Part shown: piece after piece, positions 1 through 6,600 of the stretch
Position numbering within the stretch: the first letter of the stretch is position 1
How the letters are laid out: each line of letters starts with the position of its first letter
Assembly (NCBI GenBank): GCA_028875135.1
Contig: JAPPFQ010000312.1
Coordinates: 1 to 15,960 of the forward strand
Length of the DNA stretch: 15,960 nucleotides
Direction: 5' to 3'
Origin: Acidobacteriota bacterium
GTDB lineage: Bacteria; Acidobacteriota; Terriglobia; Versatilivoradales; Versatilivoraceae
Notes under the pieces: model-generated
What the model saw: only the letters and a program-made list of their open reading frames with translations
Databases searched by the model: none
Told to the model about the DNA's origin: nothing
Position numbers and translations under genes: made by a program

Positions 1-782
1 GTCGAGCTGCGGGCCAGCAGCCTCAGTAAAAGCGGAAGGTCCGAAAACCGGGGGATGACTTTCTCCAGACCCATGACGGCCAGATGGACCCGGGGAAGAC
101 TGGTGCAGAGACGGGCATTGCCCTCGTTTTCCACGATCACGATGGTGCCCGTATCGGCAGCGGCGAAATTGACGCCGGAGATGCCAAGCCGGGCCGAGAG
201 AAACTGGCGGCGCAGCCGTTGCCTGGCGAAGGCGCACAACTCGGCCGGAATATCGGTGTAGGGGATCCCGAATTTTTCCTGAAAGAGCTTTCCGATCTGC
301 TGGCGGGTCATGTGCAGGGCGGGCGCGATGATGTGGGACGGGGTTTCGCCGGCCAACTGAATGATGAACTCACCCAGATCGGTTTCCACCGGTTCCACCC
401 CGGCTACCTCCAGCGCATCGGTCAACCCGATCTCCTCGGCAGCCATCGACTTGGATTTCACGACCGTCGAGGCCTGCAGGCGGCGGCAGAGGTCCACCAC
501 GTAGCGGGAGGCCTCGCCTGCGTCCCGAGCCCAGAACACCCGTCCGCCCCGCCGGATCACGCTGGCTTCCAGCTTCTCCAGGTAGACGTCCAGGTGCTCG
601 ACGGCTTCTTCCTTGATGCGATGAGCCCGCTCCCGGAGATCTTCCCACTCCGGCACCAGTTGGACGGACCGGGCGCGCTGCCCCAGGGCGTGGCCGGTAG
701 CCGACTGAAAGGTGCGGCGAAGACGGGGGTCGGCCACATTCTCCGAAGCAAGAATCTTGAATTGGCTGGGTGTGCGATGCAT
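1..782 (-). CDS. lutB: Lactate utilization protein LutB (LUD domain), partial: 3' end off the window
   Basis: This gene encodes the LutB/LldF subunit of the LutABC complex, which in characterised bacteria oxidises L-lactate to pyruvate with iron-sulfur proteins in the cytoplasm. About 260 N-terminal residues are visible, beginning MHRTPSQFKILASENVAD. A LUD-type domain spans roughly residues 60 to 240. It contains the diagnostic stretch DTGTIVIVENEGNARL, followed by TSLPRVHLAVMGLEKVIP. The C-terminal region, where the family carries its two 4Fe-4S ferredoxin motifs, lies beyond the left edge and cannot be checked. The ATG lies 5 bases after the lutA stop, so the two genes are almost certainly co-transcribed; lutC may follow outside the window. 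The reading frame is open throughout and free of stops. The assignment is firm for the family. The substrate (lactate or another 2-hydroxy acid) is inferred from the family. Confidence 0.93.
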   Translation of the reverse strand, partial: MHRTPSQFKILASENVADPRLRRTFQSATGHALGQRARSVQLVPEWEDLRERAHRIKEEAVEHLDVYLEKLEASVIRRGGRVFWARDAGEASRYVVDLCRRLQASTVVKSKSMAAEEIGLTDALEVAGVEPVETDLGEFIIQLAGETPSHIIAPALHMTRQQIGKLFQEKFGIPYTDIPAELCAFARQRLRRQFLSARLGISGVNFAAADTGTIVIVENEGNARLCTSLPRVHLAVMGLEKVIPRFSDLPLLLRLLARSS

Positions 783-787
783 CCGGT

Positions 788-1507
788 TTAAAGGTTCTCT
801 CCCAGCAGGTCGGCCAGGTGGAGCGGCTTGATCGGGAGATTCCGACGACTGAGGTAGCCCCCGATCTGCATCAGGCAACTGGAGTCGTTGGCCACCACAT
901 ACTCGGCCTCGGTCTTGAGGATGGCTGCGCTCTTGTCCTGCGCCATGGCTGTGGAAATCTCCGGAAACTTGACCGAAAAGGTGCCCCCGAAGCCGCAGCA
1001 GGCATCGCTGTTTTCCATCTCCACCAGCTCGATGCCGCGCACGTGCCGGATCAGCTCGCGGGGAGCCCGATGCACCCGCAATTCCCGGAGCAGATGGCAG
1101 GCATCGTGGTAGGTGACGCGATGGGGAAAGGTGGCCCCCACGTCATTGATCCCCATGACGTTGACCAGAAAATCGGAGAACTCGTAGGTTCTGCTGGTCA
1201 CCTCCTGGAGTTGCTGGCGCAGGCCGGGATCCTGGAGGATCTCCGGGTAGAACACCTTCACCATGCTGGTGCAGGAGCCGGAAGGGGAGACGATGGTTTC
1301 GGCGTCTCCAAAGACCTCCAGGAAACGCCGGGCCAACTGGGTAGCCTCCTCGTGATATCCTGAGTTGAAAGCCGGTTGACCGCAACAGGTCTGCTCTTGC
1401 GGGTAGTCGACCGAGACTCCCGCCTTGCGGAGTATCCTGACCAGGTTGATGCCCACACTGGGAAAGAACTGATCCACCAGGCAGGGGATGAACAGCGAAA
1501 CGTTCAT
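788..1507 (-). CDS. lutA: (Fe-S)-binding protein LutA, lactate oxidation
   Basis: This is the 239-residue cysteine-rich CCG-domain subunit of the LutABC lactate oxidase, related to GlpC/HdrB proteins that bind unusual Fe-S clusters. Two CCG repeats are visible. The first has C9, C41-C42-G and C79 (the stretches IPCLVDQFFP, TCCGQPAFNSGY and SPSGSC). The second has C137 (YHDACH), C170-C171-G (CCGFGGTFSVKFPEIS) and C211. Length and motifs match the family. I chose the ATG that gives MNVSLFIPCLVDQ because LutA proteins begin there. An in-frame ATG 39 bases upstream (1546) would add an extra segment, MASPRVVPAPWTP, that is atypical. lutB follows after 5 bases. The gene diverges from the SDR gene at 1604, so any promoter must lie in the roughly 100 bases between them; I saw no strong promoter match there. 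Confidence 0.94.
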   Translation of the reverse strand: MNVSLFIPCLVDQFFPSVGINLVRILRKAGVSVDYPQEQTCCGQPAFNSGYHEEATQLARRFLEVFGDAETIVSPSGSCTSMVKVFYPEILQDPGLRQQLQEVTSRTYEFSDFLVNVMGINDVGATFPHRVTYHDACHLLRELRVHRAPRELIRHVRGIELVEMENSDACCGFGGTFSVKFPEISTAMAQDKSAAILKTEAEYVVANDSSCLMQIGGYLSRRNLPIKPLHLADLLGENL

Positions 1508-1603
1508 GGGCGTCCAAGGTGCGGGAACAACGCGCGGGGAAGCCATTAATAGCACACTTGGGCAGCGTCCCCTATTCCTCTTTTTTGTTTCAGGTAACTC
1601 ACC

Positions 1604-2326
1604 GTGGAATTGATCCGAGATAGCATCGCCATTGTGACCGGGGGAACCCGGGGAATCGGATATGCCGTCGCCCGTGCTTTGCTGGAGGCAGGCGTCCGGG
1701 TGGTCATCTGCGCCCGGAAGCAGGAGTCGGTGGCTGCCTGTGTCGAGCGACTGCAAGGACAGTGGGCCGGCAGGGTCAGGGGAACGGTCTGTGACGTTTC
1801 CCGCTACGACCAGGTCCGGTCCATGGTGGACTTCACCCTCGAGGAATTCGGAGGATTGGACATACTGGTGAACAACGCGGGGGTGGGAGTGATGGGCGAT
1901 ATCGCCGAGATATCTCCCCGGCAGTGGGAAGAGGTCATCGGGACCAACCTGACCGGGGTCTACCACTGCTGCCATGCGGCTGTTCCCGTTTTGAGAAGGC
2001 GCGGGGGCGGTTATATCCTGAACATCGGCAGCTTGGCGGGGACACAGGGATTTGCGGGCGGCTCGGCCTACAATGCCTCCAAGTTCGGCCTCAACGGCTT
2101 CAGCGAAGCCATCATGCAGGATCTGCGCCACGACAATATCCGGGTCAGCGCCATCCTTCCGGGAAGCGTCAACACCGGGTTTCGCGGGCATCGGACCGGA
2201 AGGGAGACCGGCTGGAAGCTGACGCCGGAGGACGTGGCCCAGGTGGTGGTGGATCTGGTGCGCCACCATCCCCGGTCCCTTCCCAGCCGGGTGGAGATTC
2301 GCCCTTCGCGGCCCCCCAGGAAATAG
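1604..2326 (+). CDS. SDR family NAD(P)-dependent oxidoreductase
   Basis: This is a classical short-chain dehydrogenase/reductase of 240 residues, read from a GTG start. The Rossmann glycine motif TGGTRGIG lies at residues 12-19 and NNAG at 90-93. The catalytic tetrad is Asn115, Ser143 (IGSLAG), Tyr156 and Lys160 (YNASK). The basic ICARK at the end of the second strand suggests NADPH rather than NADH. PGSVNTGF near residues 186-193 is the usual cofactor-proximal segment. The sequence looks most like the FabG/3-ketoacyl reductase-like group, but substrate cannot be read from it. The gene is divergent from lutA, and an EVE-domain gene follows 11 bases after its stop, so the two plus-strand genes probably share a transcript. 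Nothing is missing from the active site, so the gene is expected to be functional. Confidence 0.9.
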   Translation: MELIRDSIAIVTGGTRGIGYAVARALLEAGVRVVICARKQESVAACVERLQGQWAGRVRGTVCDVSRYDQVRSMVDFTLEEFGGLDILVNNAGVGVMGDIAEISPRQWEEVIGTNLTGVYHCCHAAVPVLRRRGGGYILNIGSLAGTQGFAGGSAYNASKFGLNGFSEAIMQDLRHDNIRVSAILPGSVNTGFRGHRTGRETGWKLTPEDVAQVVVDLVRHHPRSLPSRVEIRPSRPPRK

Positions 2327-2337
2327 GGAGAACTACC

Positions 2338-2739
2338 ATGGCCTACTGGCTGCTGAAGACGGAACCCTCGGACTACGCCTATGCGGATCTGGAAGCGGAC
2401 CGGCAGGCCCTCTGGGACGGGGTCGGCAACAACCTGGCCCTGAAGCACCTCAGACAGATCCGTCGTGGAGATCAAGCCCTGATCTACCACACCGGCCGAG
2501 AGAGGATGGTGGTGGGCATCGCGGAGGTGACCAGCGACCCTTTTCCCGATCCCGAGCGGGACGATCCCCGCCTGGTGGTGGTGGAGGTGAAGCCCAAGCG
2601 CAAGCTGGCGGAACCGATTCCGCTTGCCGAGATCAAGTCGGACCCGCAACTCAAGGACTTCGACCTGGTTCGGCTGCCACGCCTTTCGGTCATGCCGGTG
2701 ACCGATACTGTCTGGAAGCGCCTTTTGTCGGGGCGCTGA
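2338..2739 (+). CDS. EVE domain-containing protein (THYN1/YTH-like fold)
   Basis: This 133-residue protein consists of a single EVE domain, a PUA/YTH-superfamily fold that in characterised relatives reads modified bases in DNA or RNA. Family landmarks are MAYWLLKTEPSDYAYADL at the N-terminus, WDGVGNNLALKHLR near residue 28, the GDQALIYHTG segment, VVGIAEV, the PDP acidic turn, and the C-terminal RLPRLSVMPVT. An ATG start fits the family exactly, with a GGGAG-like ribosome binding site in the preceding gap. It sits 11 bases behind the SDR gene and converges on the thioredoxin gene with a 12-base gap. No restriction or methylase gene is nearby, so this looks like the widespread housekeeping EVE protein rather than a defence component. 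Its ligand is unknown. Confidence 0.9.
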   Translation: MAYWLLKTEPSDYAYADLEADRQALWDGVGNNLALKHLRQIRRGDQALIYHTGRERMVVGIAEVTSDPFPDPERDDPRLVVVEVKPKRKLAEPIPLAEIKSDPQLKDFDLVRLPRLSVMPVTDTVWKRLLSGR

Positions 2740-2751
2740 CAACAGGGGTGC

Positions 2752-3621
2752 CTAGTAGAGAGTTCGGGCCAGGCGCCCCCTGAATTCTTCCGCCAGGTCG
2801 CTTCGTTCTCCGACCAGGCTGAAAACGGCCAGCATGGCCTTGCGGGCCGAGTCTTCCCGGTAGTGCTTGTCGCGGGCGACTACCGCCAGAAATTCCTCCA
2901 GGGCTTCCCGATACTGTCCCGCCGCCACCAGGCAGGAGCCCAGGGCCATGCGCGCGGCCAGGTCTTGTGGAGTGCTTTCAAGGATTGGCCTCAGGGAGGC
3001 CTGACCGCCCGCCTCCTGGCAGACCGCCTGGAATCCGATGACCTGTTCCAGCCGGTCGGCGGCTTCTCTTTCGTCGGCCAGAAACGGAATGGCCTGGAGA
3101 TGGGACCGGGCCTGCACCTGTAGCTGCTCCCCAATCAACAACCTGGCCAGGGCCAGACGGGCCGGGGAGTGCTGGGGTTCCCGGTCGATGACCTGTTCCA
3201 GGAAGCGCTTCGCCTCCTCTTTTTGCCCTGCCTCCAGCTTGGCACGGGCCTGAGAAAAGAGCTTGTCCACCTCGGTGGGACAGTAGGGCTTGAGAAACCG
3301 TCGAATCTCGGCTTCCGGGATGGCGCCCGCAAACTGGTCGACCGCCTTTCCATCTTGGAAAAGGACGACCTGCGGAATGCTGCGGATCTGGAAGGCAAGA
3401 GCCAGGTCCTGATTCTCGTCGGTGTTGATCTTGGCCAGCAGGAAGGCTCCGGCGTACTCTTCGGCCAGCTTCTCCAGGACGGGGCTCAAGCCGCGGCAGG
3501 GACCGCACCAGGGCGCCCAGAAGTCCACCAGCACCGGGGTGGCGTGAGACTTTTCGACGACCTCGGATTCAAACTGGTCCTGTGTGAGGTCGACCACGAA
3601 CTTCGAAGTGGATGACGCCAT
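2752..3621 (-). CDS. Thioredoxin-TPR fusion, CnoX/YbbN-like
   Basis: The protein has 289 residues: an N-terminal thioredoxin domain (about 1-110) and a C-terminal alpha-helical tetratricopeptide-like region (about 115-289). The active site is WCGPC with Cys39 and Cys42 and the cis-proline at SIPQ (Pro83), so it should be redox-active. The helical part contains repeats such as AGQKEEAKRFLEQVIDREPQ and AAGQYREALEEFLAVVARD. The same architecture occurs in E. coli CnoX (YbbN), a chaperone-linked thioredoxin, and in many Gram-negative bacteria with an intact CXXC. I start it at MASSTSKFVVDL, because a strong GGGAGG ribosome binding site lies 7 bases upstream. An upstream in-frame ATG (3651) lacks this. 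There is no signal peptide, so it is cytoplasmic. It appears to be a single-gene transcript. A 6-bp inverted repeat lies upstream of it at 3676-3692. Confidence 0.93.
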   Translation of the reverse strand: MASSTSKFVVDLTQDQFESEVVEKSHATPVLVDFWAPWCGPCRGLSPVLEKLAEEYAGAFLLAKINTDENQDLALAFQIRSIPQVVLFQDGKAVDQFAGAIPEAEIRRFLKPYCPTEVDKLFSQARAKLEAGQKEEAKRFLEQVIDREPQHSPARLALARLLIGEQLQVQARSHLQAIPFLADEREAADRLEQVIGFQAVCQEAGGQASLRPILESTPQDLAARMALGSCLVAAGQYREALEEFLAVVARDKHYREDSARKAMLAVFSLVGERSDLAEEFRGRLARTLY

Positions 3622-3675
3622 TTCAAATCCTCCCGAAAACCATGTTACCAAACCCGGAACTTAAACACTTGAGCG

Positions 3676-3692
3676 ATTCAGGGGAACTGAAT
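3676..3692. repeat. Short perfect inverted repeat upstream of the thioredoxin gene
   Basis: ATTCAG and CTGAAT form perfect 6-bp arms around a GGGAA spacer. It lies 55-71 bases upstream of the thioredoxin-TPR start and directly next to the iteron element at 3695. It could be an operator or a short hairpin. No regulator can be named and it may be chance. Confidence 0.35.
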
Positions 3693-3694
3693 AT

Positions 3695-3870
3695 TTAACA
3701 TCGATGCACAGGATTAACAGGATTCACAGGATTTCTTCAGGAAACGGCTAGTTGGTAATCCCGAGCATACGCAAACCTGTCCGCGATCATTTCCGGAGCC
3801 GACTTCCCCTGCAGCAAGTTCTCTTTCTGTTGATCTTGTTAATCCTGTGCATCCTGTGCATCGATGTTAA
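3695..3870. mobile_element. Miniature inverted-repeat element with 9-bp iterons (MITE-like)
   Basis: This 176-base element fills the middle of the long gene-free stretch 3622-4007. Its ends are perfect 20-bp inverted repeats: TTAACATCGATGCACAGGAT at 3695-3714 and the reverse complement at 3851-3870. Behind a 12-bp cap, each arm continues as tandem 9-bp units. On the left these are CACAGGATT, AACAGGATT and CACAGGATT (3707-3733). On the right, read inward, they are CACAGGATG, CACAGGATT, AACAAGATC and AACAGAAAG (3823-3858). The core of about 90 bases has no reading frame I recognise. No transposase is present, so if mobile it would depend on one elsewhere. No clear target duplication could be defined. 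The rest of the gap holds the thioredoxin 5' region on the left and the leader of the STN-like gene on the right. Confidence 0.65.
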
Positions 3871-4007
3871 TTATGAAAAATATCGCTCCTCGGCATCGGG
3901 TATGCATCCCCCACCGCATCAGCCTGCCGCTGTCGGGTCGGCGTCGGTTGTCTTGTATCGGGAGCGGTGCTACGATGGAGCATGAAACGGGCCAACGAGG
4001 GCAAACC

Positions 4008-4706
4008 ATGAGCAAGGTCTGGTGGATGGTTTCATTGGTGCTGGTTGCTGTGATGATGCACCAGCCCGTGGCAGCCCAGGTCAACCTCTCCTTTGACGGC
4101 AGTGTGGTGAACCTGACCGCTTCGAACGAGAATTACGGAAGCATCCTGGATCTTCTGGGCCGGCATGCAGGAATGGAAGTGGATATCCCCAACGAGTTAT
4201 AGTCCAAGCGGGTCCCCTTGCTGGAGATACGAGGGCTGGGAGTCAAGGCAACCGTTCTGAAAATCATGGAAGGGAGCGGTTTCGATTACTTCCTGTTGGC
4301 TCGGGCTGGTCGTCCCGACCTGCTGTCGCGCTTGATCGTATCCGGGAAATCCAAGAAAATCGCCCCACAGGCCCGGCGCAGTCGCCCGGCCACACGAGCT
4401 CCCCGCAGACCCTTTGTCGGCCGCAATGCGACACCTTTCAACCCACGGTCGGGTTCAGGGGCACGGACCGCTTCCAGGACGCAGAAGATCAGACCGGCAG
4501 TGCAGCCCAAGGCCCCGCTGACCCCACAGCCGGCCGCTTCCTTTCCGGCCAGCCGGCCCTACGGCCAAACCTTGAGCAGCCAACCTCCAAGCATTGGCCA
4601 ACCCCCTGCAGCACAGCCCGGGCAGGCGCGGTCCCCACGGCCGTCCGGGGGGCAGACAGCCGTGAATCCCAGCCGCCGTGCACCCAATCCATACCAGCGC
4701 AAATAG
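4008..4706 (+). pseudogene. Secreted STN-domain-like protein interrupted by an in-frame TAG
   Basis: One frame runs from the ATG to the TAG at 4704-4706, giving 232 codon positions, but is broken by an amber codon at position 65 (4200-4202). The first part has a signal peptide, MSKVWWMVSLVLVAVMMHQP followed by VAAQ. It then has a segment resembling the STN domain of secretins and TonB receptors (VNLTASNENYGSILDLLGRH, GMEVDIPNEL). The domain continues in the same frame after the stop with SKRVPLLEIRGLGVKATVLK and GSGFDYFLL. The last 110 residues are low-complexity, rich in Pro, Arg, Ser and Gln. A good GAGGG ribosome binding site at 3997-4001 supports the start. A TTG at 4218 could start the second half, but lacks the signal peptide. 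It may be a pseudogene, a readthrough gene or a base error. Function is unknown; export to the periplasm is inferred. Confidence 0.6.
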
Positions 4707-4730
4707 CCCTCCAAGAGCAGCGCCGGGCTC

Positions 4731-5213
4731 ATGAAGCCTTCCAATACGCACCGAACCGGAGAGAAGACAGTCAGCCTGAACAGGCAGGCCTTCCACCAGT
4801 ACCACATCGGGGACGTCTTCGAAGCCGGCATGGCCTTGCGCGGAACCGAGGTCAAATCCATTCGAGCCGGCCGAGTCAACTTGAAGGATGGCTATGGCGC
4901 GGTCAAAGGGGGGGAAGTGTGGCTACTCAACTGTCATATCAGTCCCTATGAGCAGGGAAACCGCATGAACCACCAACCCCTGCGGCCACGAAAATTGTTG
5001 CTTCACCGCCGGGAGATTCGAAAGCTCATTGGGCAGACCAGTGAGCGCGGCATGACCCTGGTGCCGCTGCGCATCTACTTCCACAAGGGCCGGGCCAAGT
5101 GTGAGATCGCGTTGGCAAAGGGCAAGAAGCTCTTCGACAAGCGGGAAAAGGAGAAACGCAAGACCATGGAGCGGGAGGCCCGTCAGGCCATGAAACAGAG
5201 GGATGTCGGTTGA
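4731..5213 (+). CDS. smpB: SsrA-binding protein SmpB
   Basis: SmpB binds tmRNA (SsrA) and brings it to stalled ribosomes for trans-translation. The 160-residue product has the family signature GTEVKSIRAGRVNLKDGYG near residues 38-56. It also has HISPYEQGNRMNHQPLRPRKLLLHRREI in the middle, then the RIYFHKGRAKCEIALAKGKK segment. The basic C-terminal tail KLFDKREKEKRKTMEREARQ inserts into the mRNA channel. Length is typical or slightly long because of an extra start segment (MKPSNTHRTGEK). The ribosome binding site is weak. It begins 24 bases after the broken STN-like frame. Its stop overlaps the presumed TTG start of the Fic-like gene, so the plus-strand genes 4008-6600 may be one transcript. 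I did not recognise an ssrA gene in the window. Confidence 0.97.
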   Translation: MKPSNTHRTGEKTVSLNRQAFHQYHIGDVFEAGMALRGTEVKSIRAGRVNLKDGYGAVKGGEVWLLNCHISPYEQGNRMNHQPLRPRKLLLHRREIRKLIGQTSERGMTLVPLRIYFHKGRAKCEIALAKGKKLFDKREKEKRKTMEREARQAMKQRDVG

Positions 5214-5995
5214 GGGAAGGCAATGTGAGGCCGATAGTGGGAAACGGATTCGAGTTGAAGACCCGCCGGCTGTTCGGCGGCATCATCGGCCAACGGGACC
5301 GGTGGAGACGGAAGCAGGGGACTCCCGGCGCCAACGAGGCGTTCGAGCGATTGACGGGAGATGTTTGGGCCGGACACAACTGCGCCCTGGACCATTGCGG
5401 GGAAGGGAACGCCCCTGTGCCGGAATCCCGGCAAGACGAAAGACAACGTCACCATGAGTGTCACGTCAGGGCGTGGCGCTGGTTCCTGGAGAGAACCCGA
5501 CAATCGGCTGTGCCGACTCCCACCGACTTGCGGCAGTTGCACTCCCGGCTCGTGGGGCAGCCCGCGGACCGCCTGTCCGGCTACCGGCATGGGCCGGCGG
5601 CGCCCCTTCTGTAAAGTCACGACTCTGCCGAGCCGGAGCTGGTTCCACACCTGGTCGAAGCAGCCCTTCAGTGGTGCCAGGCGGATAGTTTCGGAGAGAT
5701 GCACGAGGTGGAGCAGGCTGCGCTGGTGTTGCTGAAGTTGACCGACATCCAACCCTTTGACCGGGACAACGGAAAGACACTGCGCCTGTTCTCGAATTTC
5801 TTTCTGGTCAAAGGGGGATATCCGCCCGCCGTGATTCGCTCCGAGCTGGCCGAACGGTATTCGATGGCGCTTCAGAAGGCTCTGTGTTATCAAACCGGTC
5901 CGTTGGTCGAGCTCTTGACCGAATCGGTGGCATTCAGCCTCGGATACTGCCTGGGAGAACCTCCCAGCCCGCCGCTCTTTGTGGTTCTGGACTGA
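5210..5995 (+). pseudogene. Degenerate Fic-family protein with in-frame TAA
   Basis: This frame of 261 codon positions starts at a TTG that overlaps the smpB stop. A GAGGG ribosome binding site lies at 5198-5202. It is interrupted by TAA at 5612-5614. Before the stop, LRQLHSRLVGQPADRLSGYR resembles the Fic-domain segment that precedes the active site. After the stop, in the same frame, come PHLVEAALQW and MHEVEQAALVLLKLTDIQPF, then DRDNGKTLRLFSNFFLVKGG and YPPAVI. The Fic motif HPFxD/EGNGRxxR has become QPFDRDNGKTLR. The catalytic His is Gln (codon 5750-5752), the acidic residue is Arg, one Gly is Asp and one Arg is Lys. AMP transfer is therefore not expected even if the stop were read through. 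The first 80 residues match nothing I know. Fic proteins modify target proteins and many act as toxins or in host interaction; no antitoxin is visible nearby. Confidence 0.65.
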
Positions 5996-6018
5996 AACCG
6001 TCCGGGGTTGCCCCTGGC

Positions 6019-6600
6019 ATGTCCTTTCCCATGGAAGCCGTCAGAACCTTCATCTGTCTCCAGCTTCCCGACTTCGCCAGGGACCGGCTTGCTTCCACCC
6101 AGCAACGGTTGCGGGAAAGCGGCGCGCCAGTCCGTTGGGTCAAGCCGCAGAATATCCACCTGACCCTCAAGTTTCTGGGGTCGGTCCCAGCGGAAGGCCT
6201 GCGGGACGTCGTGCGGGCGGTGCAACGGGCGGCTGTGCCCGCTCCGCCCATCCCGCTGGAATTGACCGCACTGGGTTGCTTTCCCAACAGGCGGGCGCCC
6301 AAGGTTATCTGGGCGGGACTGAAACAGCTACCCGAGGAATTGGGAGGTCTGCAGCAAAGGGTTGAAAAGGAGTTGGTTGCGGCAGGCTTCCTTCCCGAGT
6401 CCCGTCCCTTTTCTCCCCATTTCACGTTGGGGCGGGTCCGATCGGGCCGAAACGTTCGGAAGCTGGTGGCGGCAATGCAGGCGGAACGGCTGGAGTCGTT
6501 GCGGTTCGAAGCGGCCGAAGTCGTGGTGATGGCCAGTCGGCTTCACCCCTCCGGCGCCATTTATACTCCCGTCTCTCACATTCCCTTTCGCGAGAAATAA
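6019..6600 (+). CDS. thpR: RNA 2',3'-cyclic phosphodiesterase ThpR (2H/LigT family)
   Basis: This enzyme hydrolyses 2',3'-cyclic phosphates at RNA ends to 2'-phosphates and belongs to the 2H phosphoesterase superfamily. The 193-residue product carries both histidine motifs: HLTLKFLG (His47) and HFTLGRV (His134). They are spaced as in LigT/ThpR proteins. Other family features are RTFICLQLP at the N-terminus, VRWVKPQNIHLTLKFLG, PKVIWAG and SRPFSPHFTLGR. I use the ATG at 6019. A second ATG at 6031 (MEAVRTFI) is an equal candidate by homology, and neither has a strong ribosome binding site. The gene starts 23 bases after the Fic-like stop. Its last 25 bases overlap the end of the convergent cobA-hemD gene. 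Confidence 0.94.
   Translation: MSFPMEAVRTFICLQLPDFARDRLASTQQRLRESGAPVRWVKPQNIHLTLKFLGSVPAEGLRDVVRAVQRAAVPAPPIPLELTALGCFPNRRAPKVIWAGLKQLPEELGGLQQRVEKELVAAGFLPESRPFSPHFTLGRVRSGRNVRKLVAAMQAERLESLRFEAAEVVVMASRLHPSGAIYTPVSHIPFREK

Noticed and set aside
84..791. 235-residue plus-strand frame at the left edge
   Set aside because: It is the antisense shadow of lutB, which has the DTGTIVIVENEGNARL signature on the minus strand.
1508..2269. Long N-terminal extension of lutA on the minus strand
   Set aside because: It would run through the intact SDR gene, and LutA proteins start at the MNVSLFIPCLVDQ position; the extension has no recognisable domain.
3707..3733. CRISPR array from the tandem 9-bp units
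   Set aside because: The units are too short, contiguous without spacers, and arranged in inverted orientation; no cas genes are present.
4707..5300. A tmRNA (ssrA) gene next to smpB
   Set aside because: The flanks are coding frames; no tRNA-like ends or tag sequence could be seen.
4200..5614. Stop-codon recoding as an explanation for the TAG and TAA interruptions
   Set aside because: Two different stops are involved, and genes in the same window end normally with TAG (thioredoxin-TPR gene, scpB, M50 protease) and TAA (hemA, lutA, thpR).
5361..5735. 124-residue frame inside the Fic-like region as a separate gene or a frameshifted continuation
   Set aside because: The Fic similarity before and after the TAA is in a single frame, so no frameshift is needed, and this alternative frame has no family likeness.
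5951..5967. Hairpin CTGGGAG/CTCCCAG as a terminator
   Set aside because: The 7-bp stem is perfect, but it lies inside the Fic-like frame and lacks a following T-run.
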